Positions 46,654-55,608 of a stretch of DNA of 64,000 nucleotides are shown in pieces. The DNA is from Paludibacteraceae bacterium (GTDB lineage: Bacteria > Bacteroidota > Bacteroidia > Bacteroidales > Paludibacteraceae). Under the pieces are notes generated by a model. The model was given only the letters and a program-made list of their open reading frames with translations. It searched no databases and was not told where the DNA came from. Both the position numbers and the translations under genes were made by a program. Location: the NCBI GenBank assembly GCA_017478725.1, contig JAFVDD010000052.1, positions 62,001 to 126,000 of the forward strand. Reading direction: 5' to 3'. Numbering within the stretch: the first letter of the stretch is position 1; each line of letters begins with the position of its first letter.

Positions 46654-46669
46654 AATTGGTTAACCAATT
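46654..46669. promoter_or_regulatory. Predicted GntR operator, plus-strand alginate operon
   Basis: AATTGGTTAACCAATT is a perfect 16-base palindrome placed where transcription would begin. Bound protein would block the promoter at 46612-46643. Confidence 0.8.
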
Positions 46670-46685
46670 TACAACTATAACCACC

Positions 46686-48830
46686 ATGACCCGTTCGAAA
46701 CACATACTCATGCTGCTGGCTGCTTGTTGTCTGGCCTTTAGCGCCTGCACCGGCAGCAAGTTCACCCACCCGCTGTTATCCCTCACCCCTGACGATGCGC
46801 AACTGATCCATAACTCGCTCGGTAAATACCCGGTGTTTGATGCATCGTTCGAATACGCGCGCCGCACAGCAGACGAGGCTCTGGCACTGCCGATTGACGT
46901 GCCGGAACCGCTGCATGCAGCCGGCGGATACACCCACGAGCAGCACAAAAACAACTACTACGCCATGTACTATGCCGGTATTCTATACCAGGTGACAGGC
47001 GAAAAACGCTATGCCGTGTTTGTACACGACATGCTGCTGCAATACGCCGACAAATACAGCACCTGGGGTCAGCATCCCTACAAAGGTTCGCCGGTGCCCG
47101 GTCGTATGTTCTGGCAAACGCTGAACGAATCGGTATGGCTGGTACATACTGCCATGGCATATGATTGCGTGTATGACATTTTTTCCGATAAGGAACGCGC
47201 GCACGTAGAGAACGACCTGCTGTTTCAGATAGCCGAATTTGTAGAACACGGAACGGAGGCTAATTACGCCACATTCAATCGTATGCATAATCATGCTACA
47301 TGGGCGAACGCAGCCGTAGGAATGACCGGTTACGCTACCGGCAACCGCGACTTGGTAGAACGTGCTTTGTACGGATCGGAGAAGGACGGCAAAGCCGGAT
47401 TCCTGCTCCAGTTGGAGCAACTATTCTCTCCGGAAGGCTATTTCACCGAAGGGGCCTACTATCTCAGGTATGCCATTTGGCCGTTCATGCTCTTTGCACA
47501 GGCTATTGAAATAAACGAGCCTGAGTTGCATATTTTCGCCCGCAGAGACGGCATACTGCTCAAAGCTGTCAACGCGCTGCTGCAACAAGCCTACAACGGA
47601 GAGATCATACGCGCCAACGATGCGCTGAAGAAGACCTATAGCACCCAAGAGATCGTGGCAGCAGTGGATATAGCCTACTGGGCAAGCCGCGACCCACAAC
47701 TGCTGTCGATAGCCAAAGAGCAGGGTTCGTTTGTTCTTTCCTCCGCCGGCATCACTACCGCCAAGGCCATAGCGGACCACAAAGACAAACCGTTTGACTA
47801 CAAGTCGGTGCTCTATCATGACGGAGCCGATGGCAGTCAGGGAGGCGTAGCGATTATCCGCCGCGGCGAGGAAGCCGGCAAACAGATGATGCTGGTATTC
47901 AAGGCCACCTCCCACGGCCTCTCCCATGGTCATTACGACAAACTGACTTACAGCCTGTATGACAACGGCAGCGAGATACTGACCGACTACGGCGCAGCGC
48001 GGTTTCTCAATATCGAATCCAAGAGCGGCGGACGCTACACTCACGAGAACGACACCTATGCTATGCAGACAGTAGCGCACAACACGCCGGTAGTGGACGG
48101 AGAAAGCCATTTCCGTGGCGACTATAATACATCGATGAGCTATTCGCCGGTCATCAACTATGCATCTATGGACAACCAGCTCTCGGTGGTATCCGCAACC
48201 GATACCGCCGCCTATCTGTCGAAAGGAGTCCGCATGGATCGTACTCTGGCAGTGATGCAGCCTATGGGAGCAGAATTCCCGCTGGTAGTGGACATTCTGC
48301 GTCTCCATGCCCCCTCCGCGCACACCTATGACCTGCCCTTCCACTACAACGGCCATCTCATCAACAGTTCATTCCCTGCCCGAAAACAGGGCAATGTGCT
48401 CTACCCGATGCACGGCAGCTACGGCTACGAGCACCTGTGGAACGAATGCGAAACGGCTGTGCAGGGACCTAACGCATGGTTCACCATCCTGCAGGGCGAC
48501 CGGTTCTATTCCATCACCACCACCATTGACCATGGCAGAGTATTCCTCGTCCGGTCAGGCGCCAACGATCCTGACAATAACCTGCGCAGCGAACCGGCTG
48601 TGCTATTCCGCGAGGAAGGCAAGAGCACCCATGTGTTCGCCAGCGTGATAGAGCCGCATGGGTTGTTCGACCCCAATCTGGAGCTCACCAAGGGTGCGCT
48701 ACCGCAAGTAGAGCATATCGAGGTGATCTCGGACACCAACGACTCCACCACTATCTTTTTCACCCTGCGGGGCGAGCCCAAACCCGTGGTGGTGACCACA
48801 CGCCGGGACACCTGTATCATCCGGCAATAA
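46686..48830 (+). CDS. Oligoalginate lyase, PL17 family (heparinase II/III-like), lipoprotein
   Basis: 714 residues from the ATG at 46686; an earlier in-frame codon lies inside the operator. A lipobox (FSAC, Cys near 21) makes it a lipoprotein. The N-terminal alpha/alpha-barrel holds Asn202-His203 (RMHNHATWANAA) and Tyr258 (TEGAYYLRYA), and the C-terminal beta-sandwich holds His414/His416 (SHGHYDKLTY). These nearly match the Asn201, His202, Tyr258 and His413 reported for Alg17C. The enzyme releases unsaturated monouronate from oligoalginate. First gene of the catabolic arm, 29 bases before the cupin gene. Confidence 0.92.
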   Translation: MTRSKHILMLLAACCLAFSACTGSKFTHPLLSLTPDDAQLIHNSLGKYPVFDASFEYARRTADEALALPIDVPEPLHAAGGYTHEQHKNNYYAMYYAGILYQVTGEKRYAVFVHDMLLQYADKYSTWGQHPYKGSPVPGRMFWQTLNESVWLVHTAMAYDCVYDIFSDKERAHVENDLLFQIAEFVEHGTEANYATFNRMHNHATWANAAVGMTGYATGNRDLVERALYGSEKDGKAGFLLQLEQLFSPEGYFTEGAYYLRYAIWPFMLFAQAIEINEPELHIFARRDGILLKAVNALLQQAYNGEIIRANDALKKTYSTQEIVAAVDIAYWASRDPQLLSIAKEQGSFVLSSAGITTAKAIADHKDKPFDYKSVLYHDGADGSQGGVAIIRRGEEAGKQMMLVFKATSHGLSHGHYDKLTYSLYDNGSEILTDYGAARFLNIESKSGGRYTHENDTYAMQTVAHNTPVVDGESHFRGDYNTSMSYSPVINYASMDNQLSVVSATDTAAYLSKGVRMDRTLAVMQPMGAEFPLVVDILRLHAPSAHTYDLPFHYNGHLINSSFPARKQGNVLYPMHGSYGYEHLWNECETAVQGPNAWFTILQGDRFYSITTTIDHGRVFLVRSGANDPDNNLRSEPAVLFREEGKSTHVFASVIEPHGLFDPNLELTKGALPQVEHIEVISDTNDSTTIFFTLRGEPKPVVVTTRRDTCIIRQ

Positions 48831-48858
48831 ACAGTCTAACCATAAACAATCAACTAAT

Positions 48859-49200
48859 ATGAAAACCCGTAGCACAAGTTTTTGCTTAGCCAAAGACATT
48901 GAATGGGAGAACCCGGGACCGGGTATCCGTCGTCAAGTAATGGCCTATGACGGCCAACTGATGCTTGTCAAAGTATGTTTTGAGAAAGGAGCCGTAGGCA
49001 CACCGCACGAGCATTATCACTCGCAAGCCACCTATGTAGCCAAAGGCAAGTTCGAAATGCTTATCGGCGATAAGAAGCGTATTATCTCCGAGGGCGACGC
49101 CTACTATATTGCCCCCGACGAATGGCACGGATGCGTATGTCTGGAGGAGGGTATATTGATTGACACGTTCTCGCCCATGCGTGCAGATTTTCTGAAATAA
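48859..49200 (+). CDS. kdgF: KdgF-like cupin, unsaturated uronate linearising enzyme
   Basis: 113 residues forming one cupin barrel. Likely metal ligands are His50 and His52 (PHEHYHSQATYV), Gln56 and His90 (APDEWHGC), in the KdgF arrangement. KdgF converts the 4,5-unsaturated monouronate from pectin or alginate lyases to the linear keto form (DEH for alginate). Its place between PL17 and the uronate permease fits exactly. The next gene starts 12 bases on. Confidence 0.88.
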   Translation: MKTRSTSFCLAKDIEWENPGPGIRRQVMAYDGQLMLVKVCFEKGAVGTPHEHYHSQATYVAKGKFEMLIGDKKRIISEGDAYYIAPDEWHGCVCLEEGILIDTFSPMRADFLK

Positions 49201-49212
49201 GGAGCAACAGGT

Positions 49213-50511
49213 ATGAAGATCAAAGGACTAAGATGGTGGATTCTGGCGCTCATTGTGATTGTCACCATCATTAATTATCTGGACCGCAACACGCTCGGTA
49301 TCATGTGGGCGCAGATTGTGGAGGATCTCGGGCTCATCGACCGCGAAGGCTTGAGCGATGCCGAGTTTAACAGCCGCAGCAAGGAGCTGTTTGCCTATAT
49401 CAACATGTTCTTCATGGTGGCATATGGTATCTCCCAGATGCTGTCGGGCAAGCTGTATGACAAGATCGGCACCCGCCTCGGCTTTACCTTCTCCGCACTC
49501 ATCTGGGGTATCAGCGATATACTCATGTCACTGGCTACGGGTGTGAAATCCATTTGCGGTTTCCGCGCCGGTCTTGGTCTGGGCGTAGCCGGTCCGTGGC
49601 CCGGTACCGTCAAGAGCAATGCCGAATGGTTTCCTCAGAAAGAGCGTGCGATGGCGCAAGGTCTCTTCAATGCCGGTGCATCCGTAGGCGCTATCCTTGC
49701 TCCTATACTCATCGCGCTCATCTGTGCTGCCGCCGGATGGAAAATGACATTTGTAATCATCGGTGCGATGGCACCGCTATGGGTTATACCATGGCTGCTG
49801 CTACGCAAGAAAGGTCCCAAGGACCATCCTAATATCACCGACGAGGAGCGAGAGTATATTCTCACCGGCCAGCCGGAATGCAAGGTAACCAACGACAAAG
49901 GACTCAGTTGGGGTCAGTTGCTTTCGCGCCGCAAGAGTTATGCGGTAATCCTGTCGCGTTTCTTTCTGGATCCTGTATGGTGGATGTTCGTCACATGGCT
50001 GCCTATCTATCTGGGGCAGAAATACCAGATGGATCTCAAGGCTCTGGCAGCGCATATGTGGATTCCCTACGTAGGTGCAGCCCTCGGTTCGATAGCCGGA
50101 GGATGGGTTTCCAGCCATTTGGTCAGTGCAGGAAGAACGGTTAATTTTGCCCGTAAGTCCTCGATCATTATCGGTGCTCTGATCACGCTGCCGGCACTCA
50201 TCTATGTGGCCTTTGTACAGGACGCGATGGTAGCCGTATGCTGCATGGCGGTCATCCTGTTCGGATTCCAGTTCACCATGAATAATATCCAGACCCTTGC
50301 CAGTGACATGTACACCGGCAAGAGTGTCGGTTCGCTCGCCGGACTGGGCGGCGCAGCAGCCACATTGGGCACTATCCTGTCGATCTGCTTTATCCCGATG
50401 CTTACGGCAGGAGACAACTGGACTCCCTTCTTTATCATGGGTGCGGCGCTGGTACCCATCAGCGTATGCTGTGTGTTCCTGTTCGGACGCAATATCAGTC
50501 ATGATGCATAA
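49213..50511 (+). CDS. MFS hexuronate-type permease (ACS family)
   Basis: 432 residues, 12 predicted membrane helices. The N-terminus WWILALIVIVTIINYLDRNTL and the loop GKLYDKIGTRLGF are characteristic of the anion:cation symporter group with ExuT and related hexuronate carriers. An insertion of about 20 residues after helix 1 (EDLGLIDREGLSDAEF) is seen. It most likely carries DEH or the unsaturated uronate across the inner membrane. A central cytoplasmic loop lies at about 195-235. Confidence 0.88.
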   Translation: MKIKGLRWWILALIVIVTIINYLDRNTLGIMWAQIVEDLGLIDREGLSDAEFNSRSKELFAYINMFFMVAYGISQMLSGKLYDKIGTRLGFTFSALIWGISDILMSLATGVKSICGFRAGLGLGVAGPWPGTVKSNAEWFPQKERAMAQGLFNAGASVGAILAPILIALICAAAGWKMTFVIIGAMAPLWVIPWLLLRKKGPKDHPNITDEEREYILTGQPECKVTNDKGLSWGQLLSRRKSYAVILSRFFLDPVWWMFVTWLPIYLGQKYQMDLKALAAHMWIPYVGAALGSIAGGWVSSHLVSAGRTVNFARKSSIIIGALITLPALIYVAFVQDAMVAVCCMAVILFGFQFTMNNIQTLASDMYTGKSVGSLAGLGGAAATLGTILSICFIPMLTAGDNWTPFFIMGAALVPISVCCVFLFGRNISHDA

Positions 50512-50537
50512 TTATTCAATTTATAATTCATACTATT

Positions 50538-51293
50538 ATGAAAAAACTTGCAAACAGAGTAGCCATCGTAACCGGTGGCGCACGAGACCTGGGAAGAGCC
50601 GTCTCTCTCAAACTGGCTTCCGAAGGAGCCAAAGTGGTAGTTAACTATTTCGACAATGAGGATGATGCCAAAGAGACGCAGCGCCTGATTGCCGAAGGGG
50701 GCGGTGAGGCTATCATCGTTCAGGGCGATATGACCAAGGCCGCGGATGTAAAGCGCATCGTGGACGAGGCCATCAAAGCATTCGGCAATGAGATACACGT
50801 ACTCATCAACGTGGTAGGCGGTATTGTAGGCCGCAAGAAAATCACCGAACAGGATGAAGCATGGTATAATTTCTTGATGGATGTCAACATGAAGAGCTGC
50901 TGGCTCTGCACCCGTGAGGTAGTTCCGCATATGCCGCGCGGAGGCGCTATTGTCAATTTCTCGTCGCTGGCAGCCAAGGACGGTGGAGGTCCTGGTGCAT
51001 CCATGTACGCTACCGCGAAGGGCGCAGTAGCAGTCTTCACCCGCGCCATGGCCAAGGAACTTGGTCCCGACGGTATCCGCGTCAACGCCGTGGCTCCGGG
51101 CACCATCGCCACTTCGTTCCACGACCGTTTCAACACACCTGAGAACCGCGAGCGTATGAAAGGTATCTATCCGCTCCGCCGCGAGGGAGACGCAGGTGAC
51201 GTTGCCGATCTGATATGCTTCCTTGCATGCGACGACTCGGATTACATCACCGGAACCAATATCGATATCAACGGAGGAATCTTCTTCTCCTAA
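50538..51293 (+). CDS. Short-chain dehydrogenase, probable DEH (4-deoxy-L-erythro-5-hexoseulose uronate) reductase
   Basis: 251 residues, classical SDR. Cofactor motif TGGARDLG (12-19), an NVVGG form of the NNAG motif at 91-95, catalytic Ser near 142-143 and Tyr157-x3-Lys161 (YATAK). The end DITGTNIDINGG-like segment (TGTNIDINGG) is standard. In alginate operons an SDR of this kind reduces DEH to 2-keto-3-deoxygluconate with NAD(P)H. Last gene of the plus-strand arm, closed by the terminator at 51316-51347. The specific substrate is inferred from context. Confidence 0.85.
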   Translation: MKKLANRVAIVTGGARDLGRAVSLKLASEGAKVVVNYFDNEDDAKETQRLIAEGGGEAIIVQGDMTKAADVKRIVDEAIKAFGNEIHVLINVVGGIVGRKKITEQDEAWYNFLMDVNMKSCWLCTREVVPHMPRGGAIVNFSSLAAKDGGGPGASMYATAKGAVAVFTRAMAKELGPDGIRVNAVAPGTIATSFHDRFNTPENRERMKGIYPLRREGDAGDVADLICFLACDDSDYITGTNIDINGGIFFS

Positions 51294-51315
51294 ACCTTTT
51301 TATGGTTCTTCTATC

Positions 51316-51347
51316 AATGCCAAGTTACGACTTGGCATTTTTTGTTT
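51316..51347 (+). terminator. Rho-independent terminator of the alginate catabolic operon
   Basis: A perfect 10-bp stem AATGCCAAGT / ACTTGGCATT with a four-base loop is followed by a T run. Confidence 0.9.
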
Positions 51348-51361
51348 TATTGACGACAGGG

Positions 51362-51405
51362 CAAAACATTGCCAAGGGTATAGCAAGGGTATAGTAAGGG
51401 TATAC
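51362..51405. repeat. 11-bp-period tandem repeat, CAAGGGTATAG class
   Basis: CAAGGGTATAG at 51373 and 51384 and TAAGGGTATAC at 51395, preceded by a degenerate unit CAAAACATTGC at 51362. It lies between two terminators that separate the converging alginate and levan operons. Confidence 0.85.
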
Positions 51406-51455
51406 GATTAGCGCGAGTAATGGCGAAGGGTGAATGTTTATAATGGCGTATGGGC

Positions 51456-51494
51456 AAAAAAAAATCGACATACACTAAGTATGCCGATTTTTTT
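51456..51494 (-). terminator. Terminator of the fructokinase transcript
   Basis: Arms AAATCGaCATAC and GTATGcCGATTT (one mismatch) enclose a five-base loop. An A run lies on one side and a T run on the other, so it can work in both directions. Confidence 0.85.
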
Positions 51495-51504
51495 GGAGTT
51501 GTAG

Positions 51505-52410
51505 TCAGCCCTTCACTTCATCGGGCAAGACGGGCATGGCGCCATGCTGCGTGCAAACGAAAGCACTGACACGAACGGCACGTTCGTGCGCCTCGCGCAT
51601 GGGTTTGCCGAGCAGCAGTTGAGCCACGAAGGTAGCGGTAAACGAGTCGCCTGCGCCTACGGTGTCCGCCACCTGCACTTTCGGAGTAGCCACATAGCTC
51701 TCCTCATCGGCAGTGAACACATACGAGCCGATGGCACCACAGGTGAGGATCAGCATCCTGAGGTTATAGCGTGTGATGAGTTCGCGGCAGATGCGGCGTG
51801 TCTTGGCGGCATCCTCAGCGATGAGTTGTCCGGGGGCAGTAGGTTCGCCGAGGAGCATCGTAGCCACTACATCCAGTTCCTCGTCGTTGATCTTCAGGAT
51901 ATTGGCGCGGTGCAGACTCTCGGCAATCACCTCAGCCGTGTACCACTGCTGGCGGAGATTGATGTCGAACACCTTCAGCGCGTCAGCAGGCGCCGCCTCC
52001 AGAAACGCCTGAATAGTGGCACGGCTGACCTCCGAGCGTTGCGCCAGCGAACCGAAACAGACAGCCTGCGCCTGCTTGGCTACCTCTATCATCTCGTCCG
52101 TCAGAGGGATATTATCCCACGCTACTCCCAGACAGATCTCGTACTGCGGCACGCCCTTGTCGTCCAGCGTGACCTTGACGGTGCCGGTAGGCTGCTCCAC
52201 CACCGGCAGGATATGATTGAGTTTCACTTTCTTGAACGTGTCCACAATCTCCTCACCCAGTTCGTCATCGCCGATGGCTGAGATCGCACAGCCGTTGAGG
52301 CCGAATTGGGATACATGGTAAGCAAAGTTGGCAGGCGCGCCACCCAGTTTGCGCCCTTCCGGCAGGCAGTCAAACAGCGCCTCACCGAGTCCGATTACAT
52401 ATTTTTTCAT
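51505..52410 (-). CDS. Fructokinase, PfkB family
   Basis: 301 residues. PfkB signatures are GGAPANFAYH (23-32) and DTVGAGDSF (249-257), with Asp255 the catalytic base. The size and the LGGAPAN signature match bacterial fructokinases that phosphorylate free fructose to fructose-6-phosphate. It is the last gene of the levan transcript, 37 bases after the permease gene, the same partner as in the BT1757-BT1763 type locus. Confidence 0.9.
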   Translation of the reverse strand: MKKYVIGLGEALFDCLPEGRKLGGAPANFAYHVSQFGLNGCAISAIGDDELGEEIVDTFKKVKLNHILPVVEQPTGTVKVTLDDKGVPQYEICLGVAWDNIPLTDEMIEVAKQAQAVCFGSLAQRSEVSRATIQAFLEAAPADALKVFDINLRQQWYTAEVIAESLHRANILKINDEELDVVATMLLGEPTAPGQLIAEDAAKTRRICRELITRYNLRMLILTCGAIGSYVFTADEESYVATPKVQVADTVGAGDSFTATFVAQLLLGKPMREAHERAVRVSAFVCTQHGAMPVLPDEVKG

Positions 52411-52447
52411 TTGTTCTTTACCGTTTAGACATTTATTTATTATTGGA

Positions 52448-53605
52448 TCATTTAGCCATCTTGAAAGCGAAGAAAGTGAGGTATGCAGCGCCTACAGCCA
52501 TGACGAGCACGGCTCCGACACTACCCATTACATCGCTCATCAGACCCATTGCCAATGGGAAGATGGTACCGCCGAACAGACCCATGATCATCAAGCCCGA
52601 GATCTCGTTCTTGTGTGCGGGGTCATGGTTGAGCGCCTGGGCAAAGCAGATAGAGAAGATATTCGAGTTGCCGAACCCGACCAGCGCAATACCCGTATAA
52701 AGCACCCACTGCGCCGTACCTGTTGCCATCAGTATCATAGCAGCAATGATCATGCAGACCGAGACAGCGAAGAACACTTTCTCCGGAATCAGGCGCAGGA
52801 TAGCGGAGCCGCTCAGGCAGCCTATGGTACGGAAGATAAAGTAGAGCGAGGTAGCAAAACCCGCCGTTGCCAGATCCAGACCCAGCCGCTCCATGAGGAT
52901 CTTCGGGGCGGTAGTGTTTGTACCTACGTCAATACCCACGTGGCACATGATACCCAGAAAACACAGCAGGATAAACGGATTGGCCAGAAGCTTGAAGCAC
53001 TCAGCAAAACCCGAACCTTTGGCCACCGGCTCCTCATGGATGGTGGTCAGCGAGAGCGCCACGATAGCGATGGTGCCGATGACGGCATAGACAGGGAACA
53101 GCACTTTCCATCCCAATCCCATCGAAGGGATAACCGCCGTAGCGCCCCACATGGCAATGTACGGCGCAAGGAAAGAGGCAATCGCCTTGACAAACTGGCC
53201 GAAAGTCAGCGTAGCGCTGAGGTTGCCTGTAACGATGTTGCTGACCAGCGGGTTGAGCGAGGTCTGCATGAGCGCATTGCCTATACCCAGGAGCGAGAAC
53301 GCGCACAGCATGAGCGCATAGCTCTCGCCGCAGAGCGGCAGGACGAGCGACAGGACGGTAACGACGATAGACAGCAGCACTGTTTTCTTGCGACCGATCT
53401 TGTTCATCAGAATGCCCGTAGGCACAGAGAAAATCAGGAACCAGAAGAACACCAGCGACGGCATGATGTTCGCCTGTGCGTGCGTGAGACCGAGATCTTG
53501 CTGGACGTAGTTGGAGGCAATGCCTACCAGGTCAACAAAACCCATGGTGAAGAAGCACAGCATCACAACTGCCAGTGCGCCTAAAGATGATTTGGTGTTT
53601 GACAT
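52448..53605 (-). CDS. FHS-family (FucP/GluP-like) sugar permease, probable fructose transporter
   Basis: 385 residues, 12 membrane helices. The start GALAVVMLCFFTMGFVDLVG and the segment NPLVSNIVTGNLSATLTFGQF match the FHS group of sugar:proton symporters. Between a fructokinase and GH32 genes it most likely imports fructose released in the periplasm. It starts 28 bases after the GH32 stop, in a gap filled by an octamer repeat. Confidence 0.87.
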   Translation of the reverse strand: MSNTKSSLGALAVVMLCFFTMGFVDLVGIASNYVQQDLGLTHAQANIMPSLVFFWFLIFSVPTGILMNKIGRKKTVLLSIVVTVLSLVLPLCGESYALMLCAFSLLGIGNALMQTSLNPLVSNIVTGNLSATLTFGQFVKAIASFLAPYIAMWGATAVIPSMGLGWKVLFPVYAVIGTIAIVALSLTTIHEEPVAKGSGFAECFKLLANPFILLCFLGIMCHVGIDVGTNTTAPKILMERLGLDLATAGFATSLYFIFRTIGCLSGSAILRLIPEKVFFAVSVCMIIAAMILMATGTAQWVLYTGIALVGFGNSNIFSICFAQALNHDPAHKNEISGLMIMGLFGGTIFPLAMGLMSDVMGSVGAVLVMAVGAAYLTFFAFKMAK

Positions 53606-53616
53606 ATAGATTATAA

Positions 53617-53648
53617 TTTAACGGTTTAACAACTTAACGGTTTAACTC
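53617..53648. repeat. TTTAACGG octamer repeat over the GH32 stop codon
   Basis: TTTAACGG, TTTAACAA, CTTAACGG and TTTAACTC. The tract encodes the last residues and the stop of the GH32 gene (53634) and resembles 1211-1250. Confidence 0.8.
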
Positions 53649-54247
53649 ATATATAGTGGCTGTACCGCCGTTAACCTCCACGCGGTTGTAGGGTTCGGAG
53701 GGGAAGACGAGATTGGTCATCGCCCACGCGCCCTCGCCGTCAAAGGCCTCAATCGAGCAGCGGTCGATGAACAGGCGGACGGTGTACGAAGGACGGTGTA
53801 CAAAAAGCGGGGCGGTGGTGACGGCAGGAAAATCCTTGGAGAAAGACACATTGCCGGAGTGGTTGCGGTTCATCGAGAACGTCTTCTTGCTCGGGTCAAG
53901 CGTCATCACTACCTTTTCACCCTTGTCGTTGGAGAGGGTGATCACGGTCTTTCTGCCCTCCGGCGCACCAGCCACCTCGATGAGCGAGGTTTCAGAAGGT
54001 TGGTCGGTCAGGTTACCTCGGAGAGTGAAAGCTTCGGCTGAAGGCACGACAGCCACGCGGTATTCGCCTTGGTCATCCGTGTAAAGCGACAGATCTCTCG
54101 GCAGACTGTTCTGCGAACGGAACTGACGGGTAGGCAACATAGGGGCGTACTGCCAGTTGCTCATCCAGGCAATACTCGTCACACGCCTTCAGGCGCGTTG
54201 TGCCATGTCACCGCCGCATAATGGTCTTTGCCGTAATCCAGCCACTT

Positions 54248-54275
54248 GCATTCTGCATTCTGACTTCTGACTTCG
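54248..54275. repeat. GCATTCT/GACTTCT heptamer repeat inside GH32 gene
   Basis: GCATTCT twice, GACTTCT and GACTTCG, in coding sequence about 70 bases upstream (in the coding sense) of the frameshift. Confidence 0.8.
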
Positions 54276-54393
54276 AGCCCGTGGCCGTCCATCACAAACT
54301 CCTTGCCGTCCCAGTTGCCTACGAAGTACTGGGTAGCCGATCCGCCGAACGGCCCGCCCGGGTTGATATTGACGAGCAACACCCACTTCTCCT

Positions 54394-54421
54394 CTGAAGG
54401 CTGAGAGTTGACGACTGAAAG
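54394..54421. repeat. CTGAAGG/CTGAGAG heptamer repeat inside GH32 gene
   Basis: Four 7-base units (CTGAAGG, CTGAGAG, TTGACGA, CTGAAAG) encode the surface segment around SVVNSQPSEE. Confidence 0.7.
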
Positions 54422-55468
54422 TTTTATTAAATCCGGGCACTCCCATACGCCCCCGTGACAGCCTGCACCCTGGCCGAAACGCGATACGCAGGCCCAGTGC
54501 TTGAGGTCGGGCGACTGATAGAAACGTATCTCCTGCTGACAGGCCAGCGCCATTGTCCAGCACTCCGCCAGCTCGTCCCAGAACACTTTCGGGTCACGGA
54601 AATCGGCTATGCTGTCCGTCAGGACGGGATTGCCCGTATAGGGTGTAAAGGTCAAGCCGCCGTCGGTCGAATAGGCTATCGACTGCATCTGTCCGCACAC
54701 CTCCGCCTGCGTATAGACAGCCACCACGGCGTTCTCGCCGAAGCCGGCGGTGTTATGACGGTCAATCACCGCACTGCCGGAGAAGATAGTGCCCAGCCCG
54801 TCCGGCATGATAGCGCTCGGCAGGTGCGTCCAATGGATCAGGTCGGGTGAGACAGAGTAGCCCCACGTCATGTTCTGCCACATCGAGCAGTAGGGGTTCC
54901 ATTGGTAATAGAGATGCCATAAACCCGTCGCGTCGTCGTAGTACATACCGTTCGGGTCGTTCATCCATCCGTAGGCGGGCGAGTGGTGATAGACAGGACG
55001 GTGAGCCTCACGGTTGGAGGTGTCGAACGTGTCGGCCTGACAGATAGCCTGCCAGCAGACATAGTTGCCGGTGCCCTTTTTGTCCGGATTCCAGAAACAC
55101 ATATCCATTACCACCGGCGCCGTACTCTTCCACTCATAGGGCACGAAATAGTCGATACTGTCCACTGCGAGACGGATAACCAGGTTGTCCGTCTCGCGGC
55201 CGTTCTCAATCACGCGCAGGCGTCCTTCCGACGCGCTCTCCTGCACCGGCAGCAGCAGGTAGTGTCCTTCCGGCACCCAGCGCATCACTACATGGTTGTT
55301 TCCGCTCAGACTGATATTCTCAGGCAGCGGCGCTGCCTCGGGGCGGGATTGGTCGGTCGATGCCACGCAGCCCGTCAGCATGGCTGCTGTCATAAGAATA
55401 AAAATGTGTTGTTTCATATCATTAGTGATTAACTTTCGCTATTGGAGTCCATTTGCCGAACGCGAGTG

Positions 55469-55565
55469 CAAAGGTACTGCTTTTCGCGCACATACGCAAA
55501 TATCTATGTTGCGAAATATAGCAATTATGTTGCACTGCACTATTTCTGCCACCTTTTGCAACAAA
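55469..55565 (-). promoter_or_regulatory. Levan regulatory module 2: promoter and three conserved elements upstream of the split GH32 gene
   Basis: On the minus strand: -7 box TACCTTTG (55476-55469), 20-base spacer, TTTG (55500-55497). Upstream, on the plus-strand sequence, ATGTTGC (55506), GTTGC (55529) and TTTTGCAACAAA (55554) follow. The same elements with the same spacing lie upstream of the levan susC gene. Confidence 0.85.
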
Positions 55566-55587
55566 AAAACGCCCCGAAGGACGTTTT
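55563..55587 (-). terminator. Terminator after the LamG-GH32 gene, with UUCG tetraloop
   Basis: On the minus strand AAAACGTCC and GGGCGTTTT (nine pairs, one G-U) close a TTCG loop and run into seven T. It separates the upstream levan transcript from the one starting at 55469 and touches the distal regulatory element. Confidence 0.85.
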
Positions 55588-55608
55588 CTTGCTGACCCGG
55601 CTCTCCGT

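Larger units (their letters stand above)
53634..55417 (-). pseudogene. GH32 fructan hydrolase lipoprotein, split by a frameshift
   Basis: Two frames together make a 594-residue GH32 protein. The 5' part (54179-55417, 412 residues) has a lipobox (LTGC), an N-terminal beta-domain and the five-bladed propeller with nucleophile Asp154 in WMNDPNG, SIADFRDPKVF and the acid/base region GGVWECPDL. It stops at ...HNAPEGV. The 3' part (from 54182, 182 residues) continues as VTSIAWMSNWQYA with the C-terminal beta-sandwich. One missing base restores the frame: GGC-CGT-GTG-ACG would read G-R-V-T. The homologue class is BT1759/BT1760 (exo- or endo-levanase). Heptamer repeats sit inside the gene at 54248-54275 and 54394-54421. 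First gene of the second levan transcript. Confidence 0.82.
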
